From NCBI GenBank assembly GCA_036986275.1, contig BTRG01000024.1, positions 1 to 31,776 of the forward strand: 31,776 bases of DNA, read 5' to 3'. Each line of letters starts with the position of its first letter. Positions within the stretch are counted from its first letter, which is position 1. Shown piece by piece: positions 7,253 to 14,257 of this stretch. The position numbers were made by a program, and so were the translations under genes. The notes under the pieces were generated by a model that was not told the origin of the DNA, made no database searches, and was given only the letters and a program-made list of their open reading frames with translations. The stretch comes from BTRG01 sp036986275 (GTDB lineage: Bacteria; Pseudomonadota; Gammaproteobacteria; Acidiferrobacterales; SZUA-150).

Positions 7253-8413
7253 TTACAAGTCTTTACGTATACCTACAGTGATGGCAGTTTCAGCCTTCTC
7301 TGCGTCCAGCGTGCCGCCGAAGTCAGTCCAGGTGCTTGAACGGTAACCACCGTAGACACGGGTCTTCTTGCTGAACTTGTGAACAGCGCCCACAGCCAGG
7401 TACTGAACTGTCTGATCTTCACCGCCAACGACGTCATAATCGACAACGCCAGTGGAACCCTGAGCGACGATGGTGGTCTTGCCTAGACCTAAGTGATAAC
7501 CCAAGAACAGAAGGCCTTCAGTACGCTCAGATGCCCCTGCGGCATTCTGTGACTCAGTGATGCCTTCGTTCTGCAGCACGATCTTGTGCTTCAACCCACC
7601 GGTCTTGAAACCAACGGAACCGAAGACCTTAAAGGCGACCACATCGCCCCGACCGGCAGTGGTATCGTCACGTGAGGCATTCAGGTTCTGCACAAAACCG
7701 ACTTCCCATGGCACCGCACCCTTCATGCCGTACTTGAGACCCAGCTGGTAGTCGCCGTAGTTACCACCACCGGCGCCCGTACAACCATCATCGTCGGTAC
7801 AGGTATCTTCCTTGTTACGATCATCGCCCTTTTGGTCCAGGCCCAGTACCGCCCAAATCTTCAGACCACCCCAGTTGGGAGAGATGTAACCCAGGGAATC
7901 AGCCTGGAAACTGTTATGGCCAAAGCTACTACTGGCGTCGGCACCGTCGAACTTACCGGCAGAACCGCCACTCATGCCGCCATTTTTACGGGCTTCCAGG
8001 TTGGTGGTGACGAAGGGATCGTACTTAACACCGCCGAAGTACTTATAGGGTGTCTTCAGTTTACCTATCTGAAAAGTACCAAAACCGCCCTTGAGGCCGG
8101 CATAGGCGACACGTTGTCCAACACCCTGGCCACCTTGCGTGGTATCGATCTTCCATTCCGCCTGGGCGATACCCTTGAGACCGCCACCGAGGTCTTCAGA
8201 GCCCTTGATACCGACACGGCCACGGGCGTTGTCTTCAACGGTGAAACCGCCGTGATCGTCGCCGTTGTTAACGCCGTCACCATTGGTGTCGATGACACTG
8301 GTTTCCTGCGCTAATTCAGCGTTCATATGGCCGTAGACCGTGATGCCGGCATTGGCCGCCAGAGGGGCCACCAGCGCAGCACTAAATGCTGCTAAAAGGA
8401 GTTTTTTGTTCAT
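7253..8413 (-). CDS. Gram-negative trimeric-type porin
   Basis: This 386-residue protein has a clear signal peptide (residues 1-22, cleaved after AANA) followed by ITVYGHMNAEL, the usual first strand of the Porin_4/OmpC-like family. Typical motifs follow: GRVGIKGSEDLGGGLKGIAQ, then AYAGLKGGFGTFQIGKLKTP, whose loop 3 region narrows the pore. The protein ends VGIRKDL rather than in Phe, which is unusual. An Asp/Asn/Gly-rich loop (DTNGDGVNNGDDHGG, from about residue 43) looks able to bind Ca2+. AGGAGG lies 9 nt before the ATG. The gene is monocistronic and has its own terminator. Confidence 0.93.
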   Translation of the reverse strand: MNKKLLLAAFSAALVAPLAANAGITVYGHMNAELAQETSVIDTNGDGVNNGDDHGGFTVEDNARGRVGIKGSEDLGGGLKGIAQAEWKIDTTQGGQGVGQRVAYAGLKGGFGTFQIGKLKTPYKYFGGVKYDPFVTTNLEARKNGGMSGGSAGKFDGADASSSFGHNSFQADSLGYISPNWGGLKIWAVLGLDQKGDDRNKEDTCTDDDGCTGAGGGNYGDYQLGLKYGMKGAVPWEVGFVQNLNASRDDTTAGRGDVVAFKVFGSVGFKTGGLKHKIVLQNEGITESQNAAGASERTEGLLFLGYHLGLGKTTIVAQGSTGVVDYDVVGGEDQTVQYLAVGAVHKFSKKTRVYGGYRSSTWTDFGGTLDAEKAETAITVGIRKDL

Positions 8414-8555
8414 GTAACGGTTCCTCCTGAAAAGGAATTATGTAGTTTTTTTGTAAAGGTACCCGCGCAATACGACTACGCTTGGTGGCGTATTAAACAC
8501 ACTAATCATGGTATGCGCAACACTTTTTTGCAATTAAACGACAAACCGGCGGAAT

Positions 8556-8573
8556 TGTTGTATCCGTACAACA
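8556..8573. promoter_or_regulatory. Short inverted repeat upstream of the porin gene
   Basis: TGTTGTA (8556-8562) and TACAACA (8567-8573) form a perfect 7-bp inverted repeat around TCCG, about 140 bp before the porin start. It could be an operator half-site pair. Between it and the gene, TTGCGC followed 17 bp later by TTTAAT on the leftward strand is a possible promoter. Both are weak evidence. Confidence 0.3.
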
Positions 8574-8639
8574 TTGGGATCGAACGCTTGGCACTCAGCT
8601 GGAAGGGGTAGCGAGTTCCTAGTTCCTAGCTACTAAACT

Positions 8640-8674
8640 TCATTAATAACTTGCTTTCAGCAAGTTATTAATGA
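8640..8674 (-). repeat. Perfect 16-bp hairpin just downstream of tRNA-Gln
   Basis: The arms 8640-8655 and 8659-8674 are exact complements with a 3-nt TTC loop. Read leftward it starts one base after the encoded CCA end of the tRNA, where it could stop transcription, although the following sequence (GAAGTTTAG) has only a short T run. It could also act as a processing signal for the tRNA precursor. Confidence 0.8.
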
Positions 8675-8675
8675 T

Positions 8676-8749
8676 TGGTTGGGGGACTAGGATTCGAACC
8701 TAGGTTGGCGGAGTCAGAGTCCGCAGTCCTGCCGCTAGACGATCCCCCA
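8676..8749 (-). tRNA. tRNA-Gln (anticodon CTG), CCA encoded
   Basis: Read leftward, the acceptor strands TGGGGGA and TCCCCCA pair. The D-arm is CGTCTAGCGGCAGGAC-like, and the anticodon arm is GCGGA-CTCTGAC-TCCGC, placing CTG at the anticodon. The T-arm is CCTAG-GTTCGAA-TCCTAG-like, and CCA is encoded at the 3' end (8676-8678). It lies alone between the porin gene and the S23 cassette. Confidence 0.95.
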
Positions 8750-8762
8750 ATGAAAAACAGTG

Positions 8763-9243
8763 GCGAGTGGCTAGTAGCGAGGAAAATCGAATCTTGGCCA
8801 GATTATTACCTAGCTACTCGTCACTCGCTACTTGCTACTTTATTTTTTTATAGTACTGAATCAAACCATGGAGCATCTTTGATATCTCCCTGGCCTCCTT
8901 TTCCAGTTGCTGACCCATTTCCTGGTCAAGAAATCCGGCCTTGCGGCCTATAAACAGCTGGGTCCAGAGTTCGCCACTCGATCCCTTGGCAACCCGCAAA
9001 TATTGTATGCAGCTCTTTTGTGAGTCGCGTTCGTATCCTTCAGCGATATTGGAGGGTATGGACAGAGCCGAACGTGTGATCTGGTCCCGGAATCCGTACT
9101 CCCGGCAATCGGCCAGCGCCTTGTACAGCTTGACCGATAATTGACAGGAGCGCTTCCACACCTCCAGGTTCTCCAGCGCCTCCATGCGCCCTCCTTGGTA
9201 ACCTAGTCCCGCCTTTCCTCGCGACTAGTGACTAGCCACTCGC
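8763..9243 (-). mobile_element. Inverted-repeat-bounded cassette carrying a four-helix-bundle gene
   Basis: The left end (8763-8786, + strand) reads GCGAGTGGCTAGT, AGCGAGGAAAA. The right end (9243-9214, - strand) reads the same 13 bases, then a 7-nt insert CACTAGT, then CGCGAGGAAA. A further diverged inverted copy lies inside at 8809-8829. The only gene within is the S23-like gene. Related CTAGT/GTAGCGAG stretches occur at about 7141-7160 and 8607-8632, so this is a local repeat family. No transposase is present, so any mobility would depend on factors in trans. Confidence 0.5.
8835..9185 (-). CDS. Four-helix-bundle protein (S23/IVS-encoded family)
   Basis: This 116-residue all-helical protein has the family hallmarks: start LENLEVWKRSCQLSVKLYKAL, the central Asp-Gln-Ile-Arg-Ser-Ala-Ser-Ile-Pro-Asn-Ile-Ala-Glu-Gly pattern in DQITRSALSIPSNIAEGYE, and a final basic helix. 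Relatives were first found inside 23S rRNA intervening sequences; others resemble Avd accessory proteins of diversity-generating retroelements. They bind nucleic acid through a positively charged surface, but a cellular role is not established. Here the gene is not in an rRNA gene; it lies between tRNA-Gln and rpsI in a repeat-bounded cassette, with its stop codon inside a repeat. AGGAGG precedes the ATG closely. Confidence 0.9.
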   Translation of the reverse strand: MEALENLEVWKRSCQLSVKLYKALADCREYGFRDQITRSALSIPSNIAEGYERDSQKSCIQYLRVAKGSSGELWTQLFIGRKAGFLDQEMGQQLEKEAREISKMLHGLIQYYKKIK

Positions 9244-9249
9244 TACTGA

Positions 9250-9288
9250 CTCGAAACGGAAATTCGTGAAACGAATTAACGTTTCGAG
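9250..9288 (-). terminator. Long hairpin over the rpsI stop codon
   Basis: CTCGAAACG (9250-9258) pairs with CGTTTCGAG (9280-9288), and inside it AATTCGT (9261-9267) pairs with ACGAATT (9271-9277) around GAA. The 16 paired bases span the last S9 codons and the stop (9276-9278). There is no T run, so it may be a Rho-type or processing end of the rplM-rpsI message. Confidence 0.5.
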
Positions 9289-9674
9289 TATTGAGGTCGC
9301 TTACGCGCCTTGTGCAGACCCACTTTCTTGCGCTCGACCTCACGCGCATCACGGGTGACATAACCCGCTTTGCGCAGGGATGGCCGCAAGCTCTCGTCAT
9401 ACATCATTAATGCGCGGGTAATGCCATGACGTATGGCGCCGGCTTGTCCGCTAGGACCGCCACCCCTGACATTGACCGAAATATCGAAAGTCTCCAGTGA
9501 CTCCGTGGTCACCAGGGGCTGGCGCACCACCATGCGTGCCGTTTCGCGCCCAAAGTATTCATCCACGGGACGCTTGTTGACCAGGATGCTGCCCTTGCCC
9601 GGGCGCATGTAGACACGGGCGACGGATGACTTGCGTCGACCCGTGCCGTAATAAGTATTTGCCGATTCTGCCAT
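9276..9674 (-). CDS. rpsI: 30S ribosomal protein S9
   Basis: This 132-residue S9 has the conserved start YYGTGRRKSSVARVYMRPGKG, the middle GGGPSGQAGAIRHGITRAL and the basic C-terminal tail RKKVGLHKARKRPQYSKR that reaches toward the P-site tRNA. I chose the ATG at 9674, 4 nt after the rplM stop; an upstream in-frame start would run back into rplM. It is co-transcribed with rplM as in most bacteria. Confidence 0.97.
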   Translation of the reverse strand: MAESANTYYGTGRRKSSVARVYMRPGKGSILVNKRPVDEYFGRETARMVVRQPLVTTESLETFDISVNVRGGGPSGQAGAIRHGITRALMMYDESLRPSLRKAGYVTRDAREVERKKVGLHKARKRPQYSKR

Positions 9675-9678
9675 GGAA

Positions 9679-10107
9679 CTAGATTTCCAGTTGTTTGGGT
9701 TGTTGGGCCGTGTGATTGTGCTCGGCGCCGCCATAGACCTTTAGCTTGCGAAACATGGCCCGACCCAGAGGGCCTTTAGGCAACATGCCGCGCACTGCAT
9801 TCTCGATAATCTTTTCAGGCGCCTTTTCACGCAACTTGGCGAAATTGATGCTCTTCAGGCCGCCAGGATAGCCGCTGTGATGATGATACATCTTGGCTTC
9901 GGCCTTATTACCCGTAACCTGTATTTTGCCGGCATTGACGACAACGATGTAGTCACCGGTGTCCACATGCGGTGTGTATTCGGCCTTGTGCTTGCCACGC
10001 AGGCGTCGGGCCACTTCGGTTGCCAAGCGGCCCAGCACTTTATCGCTGGCATCGACCACGTACCAATCGCGCTTGACGCTCTCTGGCCTGGCTGAAAAGG
10101 TTTTCAT
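9679..10107 (-). CDS. rplM: 50S ribosomal protein L13
   Basis: This 142-residue L13 begins MKTFSARPESVKRDWYVVDA. It contains VLGRLATEVARRLRGKHK, the block YHHHSGYPGGLKS and the C-terminal VRGMLPKGPLGRAMFRKLKV segment, so it is full length. I chose the ATG at 10107 because the family begins there; AAAGGAG lies upstream (about 10117-10123). The gene is preceded by about 140 nt of leader downstream of a strong intrinsic terminator, so either a second promoter or terminator read-through must supply transcription. Confidence 0.97.
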   Translation of the reverse strand: MKTFSARPESVKRDWYVVDASDKVLGRLATEVARRLRGKHKAEYTPHVDTGDYIVVVNAGKIQVTGNKAEAKMYHHHSGYPGGLKSINFAKLREKAPEKIIENAVRGMLPKGPLGRAMFRKLKVYGGAEHNHTAQQPKQLEI

Positions 10108-10250
10108 CACTGTTCTATCCAACTCGAAAGGAGCGCGGATGTTACAAAACCGCGTTACAAGATACAAGGCCCAAATACAGGCATTTTTGCGTCCACCAAA
10201 CGATACACCGGCGCCTCGATACCATACCTGGAAATCTATAGATGAAAGAC

Positions 10251-10411
10251 AAAAAAAAGGCGTGGTATGAGAACCACGCCAGAACCACCACTAGGAGGAT
10301 GGAGGAGCCGTTACAGATCGGTGCCGACAAGACACCAACCAGAATCTGTTCACTCGAATCCCTCGAGTTGCCGGGACTGGCTTATTCCTGAAACCTGTCC
10401 CGACCAGCAAT
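10251..10411 (-). ncRNA. Candidate small RNA or rplM-rpsI attenuator leader
   Basis: A promoter and an intrinsic terminator frame about 160 nt with no convincing ORF. In transcript order there are stems CGGGAC/GTCCCG, CTCGA/TCGAG (5-nt loop) and CAGAT...ATCTG enclosing GGTG...CACC. A likely single-stranded stretch follows with CTCCTCC and ATCCTCC, then the terminator hairpin. Two CCTCC motifs are perfect complements of the Shine-Dalgarno sequence, a feature of some trans-acting small RNAs. The same unit could instead be an attenuator of rplM-rpsI, whose start codon lies about 140 nt further on. The promoter, hairpins and motifs are seen; the RNA and its role are inferred. Confidence 0.5.
10252..10280 (-). 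terminator. Strong intrinsic terminator upstream of rplM
   Basis: GGCGTGGT (10259-10266) pairs with ACCACGCC (10273-10280) around a 6-nt loop. Read leftward, the stem is followed by eight T in a row. It ends the candidate small RNA. Confidence 0.9.
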
Positions 10412-10417
10412 ATAAGC

Positions 10418-10446
10418 ATTATCTAATATTTAAACGCGTTAGTCAA
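10418..10446 (-). promoter_or_regulatory. Sigma70 promoter upstream of the candidate small RNA / rplM
   Basis: On the leftward strand TTGACT (10446-10441) and GATAAT (10423-10418) are separated by exactly 17 bp, and AT-rich DNA resembling an UP element lies upstream. The predicted start is near 10411. Confidence 0.8.
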
Positions 10447-10585
10447 CGTCTACGTGTAATGTCTTGCAATCCTGGGCACCGATAATACCAAGCTATTGAA
10501 TTAAAAAGATTATTTCTGGGACTCACGTGTTCTCGTCGCGCACAGCGGCGGCTGCCCATTTTTTCGTATAATCAAGGAAGATGAA

Positions 10586-10909
10586 CTAGATAGCGAGCCT
10601 ATCCAGCAACAGCCGCTCTACGATGTGCCCATTTTGCAGATGTTCACGAATAATTTCATCCAGATCGGTCTTGTCCACATAGCTATACCAGACAGCTTCG
10701 GGATAAATCACCACCACGGGCCCCAGCTCGCAGCGATCCAGGCAGCCGGCCGTATTAATCCGCACCTTGCCCGGTGCTGACAAACCCAGGGCCTTGGTCC
10801 GCGATTTCATATAATCCCGCATGGCCTGGGCATCATGCTGAGCACAACAGGCCGAACCATCATCACGGTAATTGGTGCAAAAAAATACGTGGTACTGGAA
10901 ATAGCTCAT
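10586..10909 (-). CDS. Thioredoxin-like [2Fe-2S] ferredoxin domain protein
   Basis: This 107-residue cytoplasmic protein has the four-cysteine pattern of thioredoxin-fold 2Fe-2S ferredoxins (COG3411-like): Cys11 in FFCTNYRDDGSACC, Cys21/22, and Cys56 and Cys60 in NTAGCLDRCELGPVVVIYPE. The segment after the cysteines (VVVIYPEAVWYSYV) is the usual strand pair, followed by a helix HLQNGHIVERLL. It probably carries electrons or senses redox state; the partner is unknown. It is divergent from a GlcF-like Fe-S protein 85 nt away, so the two may share regulation. Confidence 0.88.
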   Translation of the reverse strand: MSYFQYHVFFCTNYRDDGSACCAQHDAQAMRDYMKSRTKALGLSAPGKVRINTAGCLDRCELGPVVVIYPEAVWYSYVDKTDLDEIIREHLQNGHIVERLLLDRLAI

Positions 10910-10994
10910 GAATCAACATGACCTCATGTTTGCATTAACCTGGCCCGGACAGGGACAGGGAGCCGGATAATACGCTAACCTCCCGCCCGTCGAT

Positions 10995-12230
10995 ATGCTC
11001 ATGTCCAGCCCACATACCGCGCAGAATACACACCCAGAGCAAGGCTCCCTGCTTGCCGATACCGGGCGCTGCGTGGCCTGCGGTCTGTGCCTGCCGTATT
11101 GCCCGACCTATCGTTTAACGAGAAACGAAGCGGATTCTCCCCGTGGCCGCATTGCCCTGGCTCGCGGCCTGGCCAGCGGAAAACTCCCACCTTCGAAAAA
11201 ACTCCGTCAACACCTGGACCGATGCCTGGGCTGTCTTGCCTGCGAGCAGGTCTGCCCCTCCAAGGTGGTCTACGGACAAATCCTGTATCAGGCAAAACAG
11301 TCGTTCTCCACTGGCAATGACCCAGCCGCCGCGAACTGGCTATACAAGAACCTGACGCGAGGCCTCTTACAGAGATGGCGTCTGCCTATACTTCTTTATC
11401 TTTATAGTGGTATGCAAGGGTTGCTAAGAAAAACAGGCCTGCTGGCCGCCTTGAATCTAGCGCCCATGGATCGCCTGCTGTTACGAGCCCCGAAACCGTG
11501 GCGCCATCCCGCCTCCACCCAGCAGGGTACTGAAAAAGTGCAACTCCTTACGGGGTGCTCGGCCAGCTTATTCGACCACGAGACACTGGATGCGGCCCAT
11601 CGATTACTGGGTGCATTACACTTCGATGTAAAAATCCCTGAGCATCAGGTCTGTTGTGGCGCGCTGTCTACCCATAGAGGGGACGCTGCCTGGGCACAGT
11701 CTCTGGCGCATGACAATGCGCTGGCCTTCGAATCCAGCCCCATTGTCAGTACTGTTAGCGGATGCAGCGCCTATCTAAGCCTCCAGGCCGGGACAGACGA
11801 GCGCCCCACCTGGCAGGCGCGCGTCATGGATATTATTGCCTTCCTGGCCCAGGTAGATTGGCCGGCAACAATTCAATTCGCGCCACTGCCACAAACCATT
11901 ATCGTGCACGAACCCTGCTCGCTACGTTACCCCCTGGGCTTGCAAAAAGAGCTGCATGCCCTGCTCTCACGCATACCGGAGGCGAATTGCATTCCCCTGA
12001 CGGATGCGTCGTGTTGCGGTGGTGCCGGCAGCTATCCCATCACAGAGCCCGTGCTGGCCAATACACTGGCACAGGAAAAGGTAAAGGAAATAAAAATACT
12101 GGAAGCCACCCTCATGGTCACCACTAACCTGGGTTGCGCGCTGCATCTTGAGGCCGCCTTGCGTGAAGCGGGAATCAACATCAAGGTCATGCATCCGGTG
12201 ACGCTGCTGGCACGGCAATTACTCGGATGA
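10995..12230 (+). CDS. GlcF-like (Fe-S)-binding subunit with two CCG domains
   Basis: This 411-residue protein resembles the glycolate oxidase iron-sulfur subunit. Two 4Fe-4S motifs are present: Cys26, 29, 32 and 36 (CVACGLCLPYC) and Cys77, 80, 83 and 87 (CLGCLACEQVC). Two cysteine-rich CCG domains follow, the first with HQVCCGALSTHRGD and the second with VHEPCSLRYPLG and DASCCGGAGSYPI. In GlcDEF the flavin subunits GlcD and GlcE accompany it, but neither is in this window, so the substrate is uncertain (glycolate, lactate or another 2-hydroxyacid). The start could be the ATG at 10995 or at 11001; neither has a clear ribosome site. Confidence 0.85.
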   Translation: MLMSSPHTAQNTHPEQGSLLADTGRCVACGLCLPYCPTYRLTRNEADSPRGRIALARGLASGKLPPSKKLRQHLDRCLGCLACEQVCPSKVVYGQILYQAKQSFSTGNDPAAANWLYKNLTRGLLQRWRLPILLYLYSGMQGLLRKTGLLAALNLAPMDRLLLRAPKPWRHPASTQQGTEKVQLLTGCSASLFDHETLDAAHRLLGALHFDVKIPEHQVCCGALSTHRGDAAWAQSLAHDNALAFESSPIVSTVSGCSAYLSLQAGTDERPTWQARVMDIIAFLAQVDWPATIQFAPLPQTIIVHEPCSLRYPLGLQKELHALLSRIPEANCIPLTDASCCGGAGSYPITEPVLANTLAQEKVKEIKILEATLMVTTNLGCALHLEAALREAGINIKVMHPVTLLARQLLG

Positions 12231-12326
12231 GAAGTCACCGCTGCAGCGCAGGTCAGGTGCGCATGTTCGTAACCCCAACTGTCCCCGGATTGCGCTGCGC
12301 TGCATCCAGGCTACTTTGCTTTGACT

Positions 12327-12349
12327 CCTTCCCCCTTTCAGGGGGAAGG
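12327..12349. repeat. REP-like palindromic intergenic repeat
   Basis: CCTTCCCCC (12327-12335) and GGGGGAAGG (12341-12349) form a 9-bp stem around TTTCA. The segment is preceded by a GCGCTGCGCTGCATCCAGG-like stretch and followed by GGGATGGGGGTG. Such CCTTCCCCC...GGGATGGGGGTG units are common dispersed repeats in gammaproteobacterial intergenic DNA. Here it lies at the convergent end of the GlcF-like gene and the exported-protein gene. Confidence 0.6.
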
Positions 12350-12442
12350 CTGGGATGGGGGTGGTTCTCCATGGGTAAAGCCCCCTACTTTGCTGCTTAG
12401 GTAAGCACTATTCCCCTCAGATGATCAAAAAGGTGGTCCAGG

Positions 12443-12862
12443 TTAACGGTTCACCTCACGCCAGATTTCTTTTTCCAGCTTCTTGACCCATCTATTATAG
12501 TAACCACTGATCAAACCTGATTCCTTTTGGTAATCGAGCCCACGGCTGCTATGGTAATTGATCTTGATCTTGCCGCGGCTATACTTGATATCCACAATCG
12601 CTTTATATACCACACTCACCTTACCGACTTTCTTAAATGTAGCCCGTATGGTGCGCTTACCCACCTTCTTGCCCTTCCACTTACGGTACTTGATCGCCCG
12701 CATGATGCCTTCGCGAACTGCGCCTATCGATGCATCACCGGCAAGTTCCATGGTCTCCGGTTCATAGATAGGATTCAGCTTGCCTGCATAAACAGATGGC
12801 GCAGAGACAAGGCCTATAATGAGCAACAGGGCACAGACTGCATGAATTATTTTTTTTAACAT
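12443..12862 (-). CDS. Exported protein of unknown function, paralogue 1
   Basis: This 139-residue protein has a signal peptide (MLKKIIHAVCALLLIIGLVS region, cleavage near VYAG). The mature part is basic and holds the block NPIYEPETMELAG, a helix AVREGIMRAIKYRKW, the strands RTIRATFKKVGK and VYKAIVDIKYS, then KIKINYHSSRGLDY and a final helix YNRWVKKLEKEIWREV. The pattern matches a small family of periplasmic or lipoprotein-like proteins found in gammaproteobacteria, of unknown role. I chose the ATG at 12862 because GGGAGG lies 8 nt before it and because both paralogues then start MLKK. It is 44-50% similar by eye to the gene at 13047. Confidence 0.8.
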   Translation of the reverse strand: MLKKIIHAVCALLLIIGLVSAPSVYAGKLNPIYEPETMELAGDASIGAVREGIMRAIKYRKWKGKKVGKRTIRATFKKVGKVSVVYKAIVDIKYSRGKIKINYHSSRGLDYQKESGLISGYYNRWVKKLEKEIWREVNR

Positions 12863-13046
12863 TTCCAGCACCTCCCACCCCTAAGGGTACTCAAAATCAA
12901 CGAATCCGAATTGATTCAACGTATAAGCGTTTCCCGGTATTCAAGTCTTATGGCTAAGTTAACACAAACCCGGAGCTTCATAGTGAACCGGTTCTCATTA
13001 GTGCAAACAACCATACATCGGTATCAACGGGATGTGGACTGATTCC

Positions 13047-13466
13047 CTAATAGATGCCCAGTTGATAGCGAATATCCCGCTCCATATTCTGTATCCATTT
13101 ATTATAGGTACCGTGTATGGTGCCAGTCGCCTTGTCGTAATTCAGAAACTCTGAGTGGTGATATTTGATCTTCACTGATTTCTTACTGAAACTGACATCG
13201 ACGACGGCCTTATGCACCACACCACGACCACGCTTGGTATAGGTTGCCCTGATCTTGGTAGAGCTAATCTTTTTGGTTTGCCACCTGCGTTTGAACAAAG
13301 CCCTGCGCACAGCCTCTCTGACATTTTTCAGGCTCATGCCTTCCACTTTTATCACATCGGGCTTATAGATAGGATAAACACGCGGACGGGCTTCACTTTC
13401 TGACGGGCTTAAGAACAGCAAAACCAGCGGCATTACTAAAATTCCTACCAGTATTTTTTTTAACAT
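13047..13466 (-). CDS. Exported protein of unknown function, paralogue 2
   Basis: This 139-residue paralogue of the previous gene is in the same orientation. It shares YPIYKPDVIKVEGMS, VREAVRRALFKRRW, IRATYTKRGRG, HKAVVDVSFS, VKIKYHHSEFLNY and the final YNKWIQNMERDIRYQL. The signal peptide ends near SEARP. Several in-frame start codons lie together (GTG-ATG-ATG); I chose the last (13466), which is 6 nt after AGGAGG. The two genes are separated by about 185 bp, so they probably arose by tandem duplication and diverged. The mature proteins are strongly basic, which suggests binding to an anionic partner such as LPS, nucleic acid or a phospholipid head group (inference). Confidence 0.8.
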   Translation of the reverse strand: MLKKILVGILVMPLVLLFLSPSESEARPRVYPIYKPDVIKVEGMSLKNVREAVRRALFKRRWQTKKISSTKIRATYTKRGRGVVHKAVVDVSFSKKSVKIKYHHSEFLNYDKATGTIHGTYNKWIQNMERDIRYQLGIY

Positions 13467-13537
13467 CATCACCCTCCTGTTTATTTATTCCATTACATTG
13501 ATTGTATGTGCTCTTTTATGTGTGCACCTTGACCTGT

Positions 13538-14257
13538 TTAGACCATACCACCATTGATTGAGATCACCTGACCGCTGATATAAGCAGCGGCATCAGATGT
13601 CAGGAAAGCCACTAATGCGGCGACCTCCTCAGCAGTGCCAGCGCGCTTCATAGGCACCATGGCATTGATTTGCTCTTTTGTAAAAACATTCTCTGTCATG
13701 GCCGTGGTAATCACACCCGGTGCAACAACATTCACAGTTATGCCGCGCGAGGCCACTTCCTGTGATAAAGACTTGCTGGCGCCATGCAATCCGGCCTTGG
13801 CCGCGGCATAGTTGGCCTGACCCCTGTTGCCGATAATGCCCGCCACAGATGACAGGCTGATTATACGGCCCCAACGTGTACGCATCATGGGTAATAATAG
13901 CGGCTGGGTGACATTAAAAAATCCCGTCAAGCTGGTATTGACAACCCGCTGCCACTGCTCGGCAGACATGCCGGCCAGCGGTGCGTCATCATGGATACCG
14001 GCATTATTGACTAATACCTGCACAGGCCCGGTTTGCAGTAATACAGTGATCGCGTCCGCACTGGCCCGGGTATCCGTCACATCGAAACACACCACCTCGG
14101 CGTAACCTTTATTGGCAACAATCTCAGTTACCGTCGCTTCCGCGGCAGCGCGGTTGCTGTTGGCATGAACAATGACATGGAATCCATCGCCGGCCAGTTG
14201 CCGACAAATAGCCGCACCTATACCACCACTACCCCCGGTCACAAGCGCACGCTTCAT
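13538..14257 (-). CDS. 3-oxoacyl-ACP reductase (FabG-like SDR), ApeQ-type
   Basis: This 239-residue short-chain dehydrogenase has the NADPH-binding TGGSGGIG (residues 7-14), NNAG (84-87), the Ser of SLSSVAG (near 136) and the catalytic Tyr150-x3-Lys154 in NYAAAKAG. It should reduce the beta-keto group of an ACP-bound chain. It is the last gene of the leftward polyene-type operon, and its ATG overlaps the stop of the dehydratase gene (ATGA), so translation is coupled. In aryl polyene clusters the equivalent is ApeQ. A housekeeping FabG is unlikely given its neighbours. Confidence 0.9.
   Translation of the reverse strand: MKRALVTGGSGGIGAAICRQLAGDGFHVIVHANSNRAAAEATVTEIVANKGYAEVVCFDVTDTRASADAITVLLQTGPVQVLVNNAGIHDDAPLAGMSAEQWQRVVNTSLTGFFNVTQPLLLPMMRTRWGRIISLSSVAGIIGNRGQANYAAAKAGLHGASKSLSQEVASRGITVNVVAPGVITTAMTENVFTKEQINAMVPMKRAGTAEEVAALVAFLTSDAAAYISGQVISINGGMV

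Noticed and set aside
7832..8314. A 160-codon frame opposite the porin gene.
   Set aside because: It is antisense to a clearly real porin, and its Thr/Ala/Val-rich composition reflects the complementary codons.
10142..10330. A 62-codon hydrophobic leftward frame overlapping the terminator upstream of rplM.
   Set aside because: It would read through a strong intrinsic terminator and into the rplM leader, with a TTG start and no ribosome site. The RNA interpretation fits better.
12300..12360. A terminator after the GlcF-like gene at the CCTTCCCCC/GGGGGAAGG hairpin.
   Set aside because: There is no T run, and the segment has the form of a dispersed REP-like repeat, so it is listed as a repeat only.
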